From assembly GCF_900114915.1 (NCBI RefSeq), contig NZ_FOUS01000015.1, forward strand, positions 1 through 64,000: a DNA stretch of 64,000 nt, in the 5' to 3' direction. Positions 25,574 through 34,842 of this stretch are shown in pieces (the stretch's first letter is position 1; the number at the start of each line of letters is the position of its first letter). Both the position numbers and the translations under genes were made by a program. Below the pieces are notes generated by a model, which worked only from the letters and a program-made list of their open reading frames with translations, did no database searches and was not told where the DNA came from. This DNA comes from Bradyrhizobium sp. Rc3b (GTDB lineage Bacteria > Pseudomonadota > Alphaproteobacteria > Rhizobiales > Xanthobacteraceae).

Positions 25574-26695
25574 ATGGCCAGCCCCGAACTCAGTCAATTC
25601 CGCCGCATCGTCGTCAAGGTCGGCTCCGCGCTGCTGGTCGATTCCGACAAGGGGGAGGTGCGGGCGTCCTGGCTCGCCGCGCTCGCCGACGACATGGCCA
25701 AATTGCACAGGGAGGGACGCGACGTCCTCGTCGTCTCCTCCGGCTCGATCGCGCTCGGCCGCAGCCGCCTCAAGCTGCCGCGCGGCCCGCTCAAGCTGGA
25801 AGAGAGCCAGGCCGCCGCCGCCGTCGGCCAGATCGCGCTGGCGCGGATCTGGTCCGAGGTGCTCGGCGCGCACGGTATCGGCGCCGGCCAGATCCTGGTG
25901 ACGCTGCAGGACACCGAGGAGCGCCGCCGCTATCTCAATGCACGTTCCACCATCGGCAAGCTGCTGGAGTGGCGCGCCATCCCCGTGATCAACGAGAACG
26001 ACACGGTGGCGACCAACGAGATCCGCTACGGCGACAATGACCGCCTCGCCGCCCGCGTCGCCACCATGGCGAGCGCCGACCTGCTCGTGCTGCTGTCCGA
26101 CATCGACGGGCTCTACGACGCCCCGCCGAAGAACAATCCGAACGCAAAACTCATTCCGGTGGTCGAGAGCATCTCCTCGGAGATCGAGGCTGTCGCTGGC
26201 GATGCCGAGTCCGAGCTGTCGCGCGGCGGCATGCGCACCAAGGTCGAAGCGGCCAAGATCGCGACCACCGGCGGCACGCATATGCTGATCGCCTCCGGCA
26301 AGATCGAGCATCCCTTGCAGGCGATCGCCGATGGCGGCCGCTGCACCTGGTTCCTGACGCCGGCCAATCCCATCACCTCGCGCAAGCGCTGGATCGCGGG
26401 CACGCTGGAGCCGAAGGGCACGCTGACGATCGATGCCGGCGCTGTGACGGCGCTGCGCGCCGGCGCCAGCCTGCTACCGGCCGGCGTGATCAAGGTCGAG
26501 GGCCAGTTCGCCCGCGGCGATGCCGTGATCGTGCGCGGCCCCGACACCAGCGAGGTCGGCCGCGGCCTGATCGCCTACGACGCCGAGGTCGCCGAGCGGA
26601 TCAAGGGCCGCTCCTCCCCTGATGTGATGACCATCCTAGGTATCAGCGGGCGCTCGGAGATGATCCACCGCGACGATCTGGTGGTGGGCGGGTAG
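25574..26695 (+). CDS. proB: Glutamate 5-kinase
   Basis: The first step of proline synthesis: phosphorylation of glutamate. The 373-residue protein has the amino-acid kinase domain (about 1-260; RRIVVKVGSALLVD, VSSGSIALGR, NENDTVATNEIRYGDNDRL) and a C-terminal PUA domain (about 280-373; LPAGVIKVEGQFARGDAV). ATG 25574 begins MASPELSQF; a TTG four codons upstream is possible. It is followed by proA after a 218-bp gap holding a palindromic repeat, so the two may not share one transcript. Confidence 0.96.
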   Translation: MASPELSQFRRIVVKVGSALLVDSDKGEVRASWLAALADDMAKLHREGRDVLVVSSGSIALGRSRLKLPRGPLKLEESQAAAAVGQIALARIWSEVLGAHGIGAGQILVTLQDTEERRRYLNARSTIGKLLEWRAIPVINENDTVATNEIRYGDNDRLAARVATMASADLLVLLSDIDGLYDAPPKNNPNAKLIPVVESISSEIEAVAGDAESELSRGGMRTKVEAAKIATTGGTHMLIASGKIEHPLQAIADGGRCTWFLTPANPITSRKRWIAGTLEPKGTLTIDAGAVTALRAGASLLPAGVIKVEGQFARGDAVIVRGPDTSEVGRGLIAYDAEVAERIKGRSSPDVMTILGISGRSEMIHRDDLVVGG

Positions 26696-26705
26696 AGGCT
26701 TTTTC

Positions 26706-26790
26706 CGTCATGCCCGGGCTTGTCCCGGGCATCCACGTTCTTGGTGCCGCGCGAAGGTCGTGGATGGCCGGGACAAGCCCGGCCATGACG
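26706..26790. repeat. Palindromic intergenic repeat, CATGCCCGGGC family, proB-proA spacer
   Basis: The arms CGTCATGCCCGGGCTTGTCC (26706-26737 in full) and GGCCGGGACAAGCCCGGCCA (26759-26790 in full) form a 32-bp imperfect inverted repeat around a 21-bp loop. A related, shorter element lies in the atpG-atpA spacer. Confidence 0.8.
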
Positions 26791-26913
26791 TCGGGGGCTG
26801 GGCCAGTGGCCGAGCCCACCCCACCGGTCGAAGCCCTGCCATACCCTCCCTGCCCTTCGCAAAAGCGGGATTTCCGTGCTAGGACACCGCCTTAGCAGAA
26901 GGTTGAACCTCCC

Positions 26914-28209
26914 ATGGCCGCCCCCCTCAAAGCCGTTGACGGCAATGCCGATCTCCAGGCGCTGATGTCCGATCTCGGAACCCGCGCCCGCGCTGCCGCG
27001 CGCGTGCTGGCGCTGGCGCCGCCGGAGCAGAAAAACCGGGCGCTGGAAGCCATGGAGCGGGCGATCCGCGCGAGCTCTGCGGCGATCCTCGCCGCCAATG
27101 CCGAGGACGTCGCGGAAGCCCGCGCCGCCGGCAATGCCACATCCTCCTTCATCGACCGCCTGACGCTGACGCCGGCGCGCATCGAGGGCATGGCCGAGGG
27201 CATCGGCATCGTGCGCGGCATCGCCGATCCCGTCGGCATCGTCACCGAGAGCTGGCAGCGGCCAAACGGCATGAGGATCGAGCGCGTGCGCGTGCCGCTC
27301 GGCGTCGTCGGCGTGATCTTCGAGAGCCGGCCGAACGTTGCGGCCGACGCCGGCGTGCTGTGCCTGAAGTCCGGCAATGCCGTGATCCTGCGCGGCGGCT
27401 CGGACAGTTTTCGGTCCTGCCGCGCGATCCATGAATGCCTGGTGCAGGGCCTGCGCGAGGCGGGCCTGCCCGAGGCTGCGATCACGCTGGTGCCGACGCG
27501 CGACCGCACGGCAGTCGGCATGATGCTCTCGGGCCTGAACGGCGCGGTCGACGTGATCGTGCCCCGCGGGGGGAAAAGCCTCGTCGCGCGTGTCGAGCAG
27601 GAAGCGCGCGTGCCTGTGTTCGCGCATCTGGAAGGCGTCAACCACGTCTATGTCGATGCCAGCGCCGACCTCGCCATGGCGAAATCGCTCGTGCTCAACG
27701 CAAAAATGCGCCGCACCGGCGTCTGCGGCGCAGCCGAGACGCTGCTGGTCGATCGTGCTGCGGCCGGCAAAAATCTGAAGCCGCTGGTCGAGATGCTGAT
27801 CGAAGCGGGCTGCGAAGTGCGCGGCGACGAAACGGTGCAAGGAACGGATGCGCGCGTTAAACCTGCGAGCGAAGACGATTGGGACACCGAATATCTCGAC
27901 GCGATCATCGCGGCGAAGGTCGTCGACGGCGTCGATGGCGCAATCGCGCACATCCAGAACCATGGCTCGCATCACACCGATGCGATCGTGAGCGCGGATG
28001 AGGCGGCTGCGAAGAAATTCCTCAGCGAGGTCGATTCCGCGATCGTGCTGCACAACGCCTCGACGCAATTCGCCGACGGCGGCGAGTTCGGCTTCGGCGC
28101 CGAGATCGGGATCGCGACCGGCCGCTTCCACGCCCGCGGCCCTGTTGGCGCCGAGCAGCTGACGAGCTTCAAATATCGCGTTCACGGCACCGGACAGACG
28201 CGGCCGTAA
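26914..28209 (+). CDS. proA: Gamma-glutamyl phosphate reductase
   Basis: The second step of proline synthesis, reducing gamma-glutamyl phosphate with NADPH. The 431 residues have the aldehyde-dehydrogenase-like fold: GVIFESRPNVAADAGVLCLK (NADP-binding region), VIVPRGGKSLV, and the active Cys in MRRTGVCGAAETLL. Length and start (ATG 26914) fit the family. nadD follows 20 bp downstream, so proA-nadD are likely co-transcribed. Confidence 0.97.
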   Translation: MAAPLKAVDGNADLQALMSDLGTRARAAARVLALAPPEQKNRALEAMERAIRASSAAILAANAEDVAEARAAGNATSSFIDRLTLTPARIEGMAEGIGIVRGIADPVGIVTESWQRPNGMRIERVRVPLGVVGVIFESRPNVAADAGVLCLKSGNAVILRGGSDSFRSCRAIHECLVQGLREAGLPEAAITLVPTRDRTAVGMMLSGLNGAVDVIVPRGGKSLVARVEQEARVPVFAHLEGVNHVYVDASADLAMAKSLVLNAKMRRTGVCGAAETLLVDRAAAGKNLKPLVEMLIEAGCEVRGDETVQGTDARVKPASEDDWDTEYLDAIIAAKVVDGVDGAIAHIQNHGSHHTDAIVSADEAAAKKFLSEVDSAIVLHNASTQFADGGEFGFGAEIGIATGRFHARGPVGAEQLTSFKYRVHGTGQTRP

Positions 28210-28229
28210 GCAACGTCTCGGGGCGGGCA

Positions 28230-28874
28230 TTGAGCAACAATTTCGTCGTGCCGCGTTTCGTGGCGCAAGCGGTCCCGCCCCACACGGAGGGCATGCGCAT
28301 CGGCCTGCTCGGTGGTTCGTTCAATCCGCCGCATCAGGCCCACCGCGCGATCAGCCGGTTCGCGCTCCAGCGATTGCAACTCGATCGTGTCTGGTGGCTG
28401 GTGACCCCAGGCAATCCGCTGAAGGAGAACGGCAATCTGCATCAGCTCGGCGAGCGCATGCAGGCCGCGCGCGACGTCGCCGATGATCCCAGGATCGAGG
28501 TCAGCTGTCTCGAATCCGTCATCCGCACGCGCTACACTATCGACACGATCAACACCTTGCGCCGCCGCTTCTCGGGCCTGCGCTTTGTCTGGATCATGGG
28601 CGCCGACAACCTCGCTCAATTCCATCGTTGGCAGGACTGGCGGCGCATCGCCGGCCAGGTGCCGATGGCAGTCATCGATCGCCCGCCGCAGAGTTTTCGC
28701 GCCCTCGCCTCCCCCGCAGCCCAGGCGCTGGCACGCTACCGCCTGCCCGAGAGCAAGGCAGCGCTGCTTGCGGACCGGCCGGCGCCGGCCTGGGTATTCC
28801 TGACCGGATTGAAGCTGAATCTGTCCTCAACGGGCTTACGGAACCCGGACGGGAGCTGGAAAGGTAAAATGTGA
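28230..28874 (+). CDS. nadD: Nicotinate-nucleotide adenylyltransferase
   Basis: NAD synthesis: joins ATP and nicotinate mononucleotide. The 214 residues include the nucleotidyltransferase motif IGLLGGSFNPPHQAHRAIS and the C-terminal ISSTxLR-type motif as LSSTGLRNPD. The start is TTG 28230 or, if the first 21 residues are not real, ATG 28293 directly before RIGLLGG. It lies between proA and rsfS, as in related genomes. Confidence 0.93.
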   Translation: MSNNFVVPRFVAQAVPPHTEGMRIGLLGGSFNPPHQAHRAISRFALQRLQLDRVWWLVTPGNPLKENGNLHQLGERMQAARDVADDPRIEVSCLESVIRTRYTIDTINTLRRRFSGLRFVWIMGADNLAQFHRWQDWRRIAGQVPMAVIDRPPQSFRALASPAAQALARYRLPESKAALLADRPAPAWVFLTGLKLNLSSTGLRNPDGSWKGKM

Positions 28875-29015
28875 GGACGAAGGTGCGGATGTGGTGTGGG
28901 CTTTCGCCTCTCTGGCATATTGAAACCCTTAACCCCACATGATGTAGTGTAACCAGTGAGCGCGGATTCGGCGTTCGCGATACAGTGAAAGGAATGGTCC
29001 CTGACCACATCTGTA

Positions 29016-29453
29016 TTGTCCAAGTCAGCTTCGACGAAGTCTGTTTTACCCAAGGTTGCCAAGCCGGCGCGTAAAACATCAGCCAAAGCTGCGGCCTTGA
29101 AGGCGCAACCCGACGCCGACAAGACGCTGAGCCTGATCCTCTCCCGCCTCGAGGACATGAAGGCGGAAGAGACGGTCACCATCGACCTTCGCGGCAAATC
29201 GGCGTACTCCGACTACATGATCGTCACCACCGGCCGGGTGAACCGGCACGTTGGCGCGATCGCGGAAAACGTCGCCAAGGGCCTCAAGGAAAACGGCATC
29301 AAGAACATCCATGTCGAGGGCTTGCCCAATTGCGACTGGGTGCTGATCGATTCCGGCGACGTGATCGTGCACGTGTTCAGACCCGAGGTCCGCGAGTTCT
29401 ACAATCTCGAGCGATTGTACACGCAGGGCCCAGGGGCGGCGAAGGCGATCTAG
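29016..29453 (+). CDS. rsfS: Ribosomal silencing factor RsfS (YbeB family)
   Basis: Binds L14 of the large subunit and blocks subunit joining during starvation. The core (about 40-140; LSLILSRLEDMKAEETVTID, SDYMIVTTGRVNRHVGAIAE, VEGLPNCDWVLIDSGDVIVH) is typical, with an N-terminal Lys/Ala-rich extension. There is no ATG start in frame. TTG 29016 is used here; CTG 29001 is in frame and has GAAAGGA (28987-28993) 7 nt before it, so the true start may be CTG. An overlapping ATG (28994) opens a different, short frame. Confidence 0.92.
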   Translation: MSKSASTKSVLPKVAKPARKTSAKAAALKAQPDADKTLSLILSRLEDMKAEETVTIDLRGKSAYSDYMIVTTGRVNRHVGAIAENVAKGLKENGIKNIHVEGLPNCDWVLIDSGDVIVHVFRPEVREFYNLERLYTQGPGAAKAI

Positions 29454-29535
29454 GCTGATCGAGCCGATTTCGAATCGGCTGACGCGCATGCTAGCGTCGT
29501 GCGCGCGCCATTTGCGCGCGGTCTTGAAAACACGA

Positions 29536-29566
29536 CCCTGAAGATATCAGACCCCTGAAGATATCA
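29536..29566. repeat. 14-bp tandem direct repeat abutting the rlmH start
   Basis: CCCTGAAGATATCA occurs at 29536-29549 and again at 29553-29566; the last base of the second copy is the A of the rlmH ATG. GAAGA in each copy could serve as a ribosome binding site. Confidence 0.75.
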
Positions 29567-30048
29567 TGCGCGTTGCTGTCATTGCGGTGGGCCGGCTGAA
29601 GCAGGGCCCCGAACGAGAGCTTGCCGACCGCTATTTCGAGCGGTTCGACGAGGCCGGCCGCAAGCTCGGATTCCGCGAACTCCTGGTCCACGAAATCCCC
29701 GAGAGCCGCGCGCGCGACACCGCGACGCGGATGACCGAAGAGGCCGCCGCGATCTCCGCGCATATTCCGGACAAATCGATCCTGGTGGCACTGGACGAGC
29801 GCGGGCAAAATCTCGACTCCACCGTATTCGCACGGCATCTCGGGCGCTGGCGGGACGAGGGGGCCGGACATACTATCTTCATGATCGGAGGGGCGGACGG
29901 ACTTTCGCCCGAATTGCGCCGTAAGGCCAAGCTCGCGATCGCGTTCGGCTCTGCGACCTGGCCGCACCAAATGGTCCGCGTCATGCTTCTGGAACAGCTT
30001 TATCGGGCCGCCACCATTCTGGCCGGCCACCCCTATCACCGCGCGTGA
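29566..30048 (+). CDS. rlmH: 23S rRNA (pseudouridine1915-N3)-methyltransferase RlmH
   Basis: A 160-residue SPOUT methyltransferase that modifies pseudouridine 1915 of 23S rRNA on assembled ribosomes. Motifs: MRVAVIAVGRLKQGPE at the start, ALDERGQNLDS, and the SAM-binding knot FMIGGADGLSPELRR followed by PHQMVRVMLLEQLYRA. It ends inside the first codons of the next gene (stop TGA overlaps the GTG at 30045). Confidence 0.96.
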   Translation: MRVAVIAVGRLKQGPERELADRYFERFDEAGRKLGFRELLVHEIPESRARDTATRMTEEAAAISAHIPDKSILVALDERGQNLDSTVFARHLGRWRDEGAGHTIFMIGGADGLSPELRRKAKLAIAFGSATWPHQMVRVMLLEQLYRAATILAGHPYHRA

Positions 30049-31439
30049 TCCGCGCCACAACGGGCACTTTTGCCGACACGATGCGAGCGCCGCTCCTCAA
30101 CCTGCTGCTGATCACAAGCGTTGCCGGCGCAAGCCTCGCGCAAGCTTACATAACCCTCGCGCAAGCCCAGACCGCAGCGCCGGCGCCGCAGACCGCCGCC
30201 GTCTCGCCCGACGCCATCAAGCAGCGCGAGCAGGAGCTCGAAGCCGCGCGCGCCCGGCAGAAGAGCGCGGAAGAGGCGCAGGCCAAGCTCAAGGCCGAGA
30301 TCACCTCACTCGGCCAGGACCGTACCCAGCTCAATCAGCAGCTGATCGACACCGCCGCCAATGTGCGCAGCGTGGAGACCAAGATCGACGAAACCGAAGC
30401 CCGGCTGCGCGCGCTCAACGGACGCGAGCAGGCGATGCGCTCCTCGCTCGATTCGCGCCGTGCCGACATCGTCGAGGTGCTGGCGGCACTGCAGCGGGCC
30501 GGACGGCGCACGCCGCCGGCGCTGCTGGTGCGGCCCGAAGATGCGCTGCAATCGCTGCGCACGGCGATGCTGCTCGGCGCCGTGGTGCCGGAGTTGCGCG
30601 GCCGCGCCGAAAAGATCGCAAGCGAGCTCGGCGAGCTCGTGGCCTTGCGCAAGAATATCGCCACCGAGCGCGACCAGCTCGCTTCCGATCGCGACAAGGT
30701 CAGGAGCGACCAGACCCGGCTCACCGCCCTCGTCGACGAGCGGCAGCGCCAGCAGGCGGCGCGCGAAAAGGACCTCGACGCGGAGAATTCGCGCGCCATC
30801 GCGCTTTCGAGACAGGTCGGCGATCTCCAGGGCCTGATCACCAAGATGGAGCAGGATCTGCAAAGCGCCGCCAAGGCCGCCGAGAAGGCAGCCGAGGCCG
30901 CAAGGCAGGCCGAGGCCAAGGCGGCGGCCAGCGCCAGCGCGAGCGCCAAGTCCGGGCCGGGCGTGTTCAAGGACCGGTCCCGGACCACCCCCGCGATCGT
31001 CTTTGCTTCCGCCAAGGGTCTCCTGCCTCTTCCGGTTAACGGTAACAAGATCAGGGATTTTGGCGGTTCCGACGGGGTCGGCGGGGTCCAGAAGGGCATT
31101 TCGCTGGCGACCAAGCCCGGCTCCCAGGTCACAACGCCGTGTGACGGCTGGGTGGTCTATTCAGGCCCGTTCCGCAGCTATGGACAACTCTTGATCCTCA
31201 ACGCCGGGGGCGGGTATCATGTCCTGATCGCCGGGATGGAGCGCATTTCGGTCAACATCGGACAGTTTGTGCTCACGGGGGAGCCGGTTGCGACGATGGG
31301 ATCGACCTCTCAGGTCGCCTCCATTCTCGCGACGAACGCGAGTCAACCTGTGCTGTATGTCGAGTTCCGTAAGGACGGCACTCCAATCGATCCAGGCCCA
31401 TGGTGGGCCGCAAATGAAGGCGAGAAGGTTCGCGGATGA
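30045..31439 (+). CDS. EnvC-like murein hydrolase activator (degenerate LytM domain)
   Basis: A 464-residue periplasmic protein: hydrophobic export signal (about 13-40), a long coiled coil (about 55-300, rich in Glu/Gln/Arg/Ala), and a C-terminal LytM/M23 fold (about 335-455; LPVNGNKIRDFGG, TPCDGWVVYSGPFRSYGQLL, GYHVLIAGM). The zinc ligands of active M23 peptidases are largely missing, as in E. coli EnvC, which activates amidases rather than cutting itself. It overlaps rlmH by 4 bp (GTG start) and ctpA by 4 bp (ATGA), so the three genes form one unit. Confidence 0.87.
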   Translation: MIRATTGTFADTMRAPLLNLLLITSVAGASLAQAYITLAQAQTAAPAPQTAAVSPDAIKQREQELEAARARQKSAEEAQAKLKAEITSLGQDRTQLNQQLIDTAANVRSVETKIDETEARLRALNGREQAMRSSLDSRRADIVEVLAALQRAGRRTPPALLVRPEDALQSLRTAMLLGAVVPELRGRAEKIASELGELVALRKNIATERDQLASDRDKVRSDQTRLTALVDERQRQQAAREKDLDAENSRAIALSRQVGDLQGLITKMEQDLQSAAKAAEKAAEAARQAEAKAAASASASAKSGPGVFKDRSRTTPAIVFASAKGLLPLPVNGNKIRDFGGSDGVGGVQKGISLATKPGSQVTTPCDGWVVYSGPFRSYGQLLILNAGGGYHVLIAGMERISVNIGQFVLTGEPVATMGSTSQVASILATNASQPVLYVEFRKDGTPIDPGPWWAANEGEKVRG

Positions 31440-32794
31440 TGCGCAAGACTTCAGTAATCCTCCTCAGCGCGGCCACCGGTGCGGCGCTGATGCTGTTCGT
31501 GACCCAGCCGCGCGCGGTGTTCATGGGCTCCAGCGCGCGAGCCGCGACCGCAGACACCTATCGCCAGCTCAATCTGTTCGGTGACGTCTTCGAGCGCGTG
31601 CGCTCCGACTATGTCGAGAAGCCCGACGACACCAAGCTGATCGAATCCGCCATCAGCGGCATGCTCACCGGCCTCGATCCGCATTCGAGCTACATGGACG
31701 CCAAGAGCTTCCGCGACATGCAGGTGCAGACCCGCGGTGAGTTCGGCGGCCTCGGCATCGAGGTCACGATGGAAGACGGCCTGATCAAGGTGGTCTCGCC
31801 GATCGACGACACCCCGGCATCGCGCGCCGGCGTCATGGCCAACGACATCATCACCAATCTCGACGATGAAGCGGTGCAGGGCCTGACCCTGAACCAGGCG
31901 GTCGAGAAGATGCGCGGCCCCGTCAACACCAAGATCAAGCTCAAGATCATCCGCAAGGGCCAGGACAATCCGATCGACGTCACCCTGGTGCGCGACAACA
32001 TCCGCGTCCGCTCGGTGCGCGCGCGCGTCGAGGCCGACGACATCGCCTATATCCGCATCACCACCTTCAACGAGCAGACCACCGAAGGCCTGAAGCGCGA
32101 GGTCGCCAACCTCTCCAATCAGATCGGCGACAAGCTGAAGGGCTACATCATCGACCTCCGCAACAATCCGGGCGGCCTGCTCGAGGAAGCGGTCACCGTG
32201 TCCGACTCGTTCCTGGAGAAGGGCGAGATCGTGTCGACCCGCGGCCGCAACGCCGAGGAGACCCAGCGTCGCACCGCGCATTCGGGCGATCTGACCAAAG
32301 GCAAGCCTGTCATCGTGCTGGTCAATGGCGGCTCGGCATCGGCATCGGAGATCGTCGCCGGCGCGCTGCAGGACCACAAGCGCGCGACCATCGTCGGCAC
32401 GCGCTCGTTCGGCAAGGGCTCGGTGCAGACCATCATTCCGCTCGGAAGCGGCAACGGCGCGCTGCGCCTGACCACGGCGCGCTACTACACGCCGTCGGGC
32501 AAGTCGATCCAGGCCAAGGGCATCGTGCCCGACATCGAAGTGCTGCAGGACGTGCCGGACGAGCTGAAGTCGCGCACCGACACCAAGGGTGAGGCTTCGC
32601 TGCGCGGTCATCTGAAGAACGATGGCGACGAGAAGACCGGCTCGCAGTCCTACGTCCCGCCGGACGCCAAGGACGACAAGGCGCTCAAGCTCGCCGACGA
32701 CCTGCTCCACGGCATCAAGAACAGCGCCTCCGCCGCGCCCACCCCGGGCGGCGACAACAAGGCTACGACCGACAAGCCCAAAGCGGCGAACTAA
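31436..32794 (+). CDS. ctpA: Carboxy-terminal processing protease (S41 family)
   Basis: A 452-residue periplasmic serine protease. Signal anchor (about 1-36), PDZ domain (about 85-165; GGLGIEVTMEDGLIKVVSP) and S41 catalytic domain with Ser in VNGGSASASEIVAGAL and Lys in GTRSFGKGSVQT. The C-terminal tail is Asp/Lys/Pro-rich. In related bacteria CtpA trims envelope proteins and peptidoglycan hydrolases, which fits its coupling with the EnvC-like gene. An intrinsic terminator follows. Confidence 0.95.
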   Translation: MMRKTSVILLSAATGAALMLFVTQPRAVFMGSSARAATADTYRQLNLFGDVFERVRSDYVEKPDDTKLIESAISGMLTGLDPHSSYMDAKSFRDMQVQTRGEFGGLGIEVTMEDGLIKVVSPIDDTPASRAGVMANDIITNLDDEAVQGLTLNQAVEKMRGPVNTKIKLKIIRKGQDNPIDVTLVRDNIRVRSVRARVEADDIAYIRITTFNEQTTEGLKREVANLSNQIGDKLKGYIIDLRNNPGGLLEEAVTVSDSFLEKGEIVSTRGRNAEETQRRTAHSGDLTKGKPVIVLVNGGSASASEIVAGALQDHKRATIVGTRSFGKGSVQTIIPLGSGNGALRLTTARYYTPSGKSIQAKGIVPDIEVLQDVPDELKSRTDTKGEASLRGHLKNDGDEKTGSQSYVPPDAKDDKALKLADDLLHGIKNSASAAPTPGGDNKATTDKPKAAN

Positions 32795-32820
32795 AGTCGG
32801 CGCATCCACGCGATCCCACG

Positions 32821-32850
32821 AAAGGGCGGCTCCTCGGAGCCGCCCTTTTT
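32821..32850 (+). terminator. Intrinsic terminator after ctpA
   Basis: A 12-bp stem AAAGGGCGGCTC/GAGCCGCCCTTT with loop CTCG, followed by more T, on the plus strand 26 bp after the ctpA stop. Confidence 0.9.
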
Positions 32851-32958
32851 GCTTGGAACTCCTGGTTGCTGGAAACTCCTGGCATCCCCGGCCTATCCCG
32901 GCCTGCCGCCGCTTGACCCCGGCGTGGTATCGTCATTGGCAGTGATTCGGGATCGCGC

Positions 32959-34197
32959 ATGACTGAAACGGCCGATGATCTGAGCGCCCCGCTCGGACAG
33001 GACAAGCCGCGTCGAAAACGCCGGCTGCGGTTGCCGTTCACGGCCATGCAGGCGCTCGCCGTGCTGCTCGGCCTGTTCCTCCTCACCTTTGCCGGCTTCG
33101 CCATCTTCAACAAGGATCCGCTCGGCGGCGAGCCGATGACGCGGATCGCCATCCGCGAGAACGGCGCCGACAAGGCTCCCGCCGAGAAGCCCGCCGCCGG
33201 CCACGGCCAGGACGGCAAGCAGGACAGCAAGCAGGATAGCAAGCACGACAGCCAGGAGACGCCGAAGCAGGCCGCACCGGGCGAGCAGAAGACCGTCACC
33301 ATGATCGACGGCTCCACCGGCGCCCGCCACGACGTGGTGATCGGCGAGGACGCAGGCGACAAGGCCGGGGCCGCTTCGGCCCCACCGCCCGTCATGGCTG
33401 GGATCAATCCAAAACTGCTGGAGAAGTCACGCTACGGCATGATCCCGGTGGTCGCCGACGGGCTGAAGCCGTTCAACGTCTATGCGGCGGACGCCGATCG
33501 CGCCAAGGCCGCCAAGATGCCGGTGGTGGCCATCGTGATCGGCGGGCTCGGCGTCGGCGCCGCCAAGACCACCGATGCGATCATGAGGCTGCCGGCGGCG
33601 GTGACGCTGGCCTTCACGCCCTACGGCACCGATCCCGGCAAGCTCGCCGAACGGGCCCGCGCGCAGCGCCACGAGATCTTCCTCCAGATCCCGATGGAGC
33701 CCTACGATTTCCCCGACAATGATCCGGGACCGCAGACGCTGCTGACCTCGCTCAGCGCCGACCAGAACATGGACCGCCTGTTCTGGCATTTCAGCCGGAT
33801 GCAGGGCTATGCCGGCATCACCAATTTCATGGGCGCCCGCTTCATCGCGACGGAGCCGGCGATGCAGCCGATCATCCGCGAGGCGGCCAAGCGCGGCCTC
33901 GGCTTCTTCGACGACGGCTCCTCGCCCCGCAGCATCGCAGCCCAGGCCGCGGCGAACCAGGCCATGCCGTTCGGCAAGGGCGACATCGCGATCGACGTGG
34001 TGCCGACCCCGACCGAGATCGACCGCGCCCTGAACAAGCTGGAATCGGCGGCACGCGAGCGCGGCGCGGCTGTCGGCACCGCCTCCGCCCTTCCCGTCTC
34101 GATCGAGCGCATCGGCGCCTGGACCAAGACGTTGGGCGACCGGGGTATCCTTTTGGTGCCATTGACAACCGCGATGCTGAAATCAAAATCCAGCTAA
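32959..34197 (+). CDS. Divergent polysaccharide deacetylase family protein
   Basis: A 412-residue protein with a basic cytoplasmic start, one membrane anchor (about 30-50), a Lys/Asp/Gln-rich low-complexity stretch (KQDSKQDSKHDSQE, about 78-95), and a divergent polysaccharide deacetylase domain (about 180-405; VAIVIGGLGVGAAKTTDAIM, FTPYGTDPGKL, LQIPMEPYDFPDNDPGPQTL). It sits downstream of the envC-like/ctpA unit, as often seen with YibQ-type proteins, but after a terminator. Its activity is not established. Confidence 0.85.
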   Translation: MTETADDLSAPLGQDKPRRKRRLRLPFTAMQALAVLLGLFLLTFAGFAIFNKDPLGGEPMTRIAIRENGADKAPAEKPAAGHGQDGKQDSKQDSKHDSQETPKQAAPGEQKTVTMIDGSTGARHDVVIGEDAGDKAGAASAPPPVMAGINPKLLEKSRYGMIPVVADGLKPFNVYAADADRAKAAKMPVVAIVIGGLGVGAAKTTDAIMRLPAAVTLAFTPYGTDPGKLAERARAQRHEIFLQIPMEPYDFPDNDPGPQTLLTSLSADQNMDRLFWHFSRMQGYAGITNFMGARFIATEPAMQPIIREAAKRGLGFFDDGSSPRSIAAQAAANQAMPFGKGDIAIDVVPTPTEIDRALNKLESAARERGAAVGTASALPVSIERIGAWTKTLGDRGILLVPLTTAMLKSKSS

Positions 34198-34272
34198 ATC
34201 AACGGATTGGTACGGCACGGGTCCCGCGGGACCGGTCAAGCCTTACCGACAGCATGCGAGAGGTCTGGCGGA

Positions 34273-34779
34273 ATGGCGCGTTACGAGGATCTGCCCTACC
34301 GGACCTGCGTCGGTGTGATGCTGATCAACACAGAGGGACGGGTATTCATCGGCCGCCGCGCCGGCGGCATCGAGCATGTCGACGACACCCACGTCTGGCA
34401 GATGCCGCAAGGTGGCGTCGATCCCGGCGAAGACACCTGGGACGCCGCCAAGCGCGAGCTCTATGAGGAGACCAGCGTGCGCTCGGTCGAGCGACTCGGC
34501 GAGGTCCCGGACTGGCTCACTTACGACATTCCGCGCACGGTCGCCGGGCGCGCCTGGAAGGGCCGCTATCGCGGTCAGCGCCAGAAATGGTACGCGGTGC
34601 GCTTCACCGGCAAGGACAGCGAGATCAATGTCGCCAGTCCCGGCGGCGGCGGCCACAAGGCCGAATTCGTGAGCTGGCGCTGGGAGCCGATGAAGAATCT
34701 GACCGGGCTGATCATTCCCTTCAAGCGCCCGGTCTATGAGCGCGTGGTGCAGGAATTTTCCGCGCTGGCGGACCAATAA
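34273..34779 (+). CDS. rppH: RNA pyrophosphohydrolase (RppH-type Nudix), copy 1
   Basis: A 168-residue Nudix hydrolase that removes pyrophosphate from the 5' end of mRNA and so triggers decay. Motifs: YRTCVGVMLINTEGRVFIGR, WQMPQGGVDPGEDTWDAA with the Nudix box ending KRELYEETS, and the C-terminal YRGQRQKWYAVRFTGKDSEI. ATG 34273 (MARYEDLPYR) is the family start; upstream in-frame sequence is not conserved. A second copy lies 63 bp downstream. Confidence 0.92.
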   Translation: MARYEDLPYRTCVGVMLINTEGRVFIGRRAGGIEHVDDTHVWQMPQGGVDPGEDTWDAAKRELYEETSVRSVERLGEVPDWLTYDIPRTVAGRAWKGRYRGQRQKWYAVRFTGKDSEINVASPGGGGHKAEFVSWRWEPMKNLTGLIIPFKRPVYERVVQEFSALADQ

Positions 34780-34842
34780 ATCGAATTGTCGTCCCAGCTT
34801 CGGTGCTAATGCATCGCCGGAACGACGACGAGAGATTGACGC

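Noticed and set aside
26575..28230. Long open frame antisense to proA
   Set aside because: Arg/His/Ala-rich shadow of proA; no motif or ribosome binding site.
30045..31439. Active M23 metallopeptidase
   Set aside because: The zinc-binding His/Asp residues are not at their expected places (GVQKGISL and GYHVLIAG), so it is better called an EnvC-like activator.
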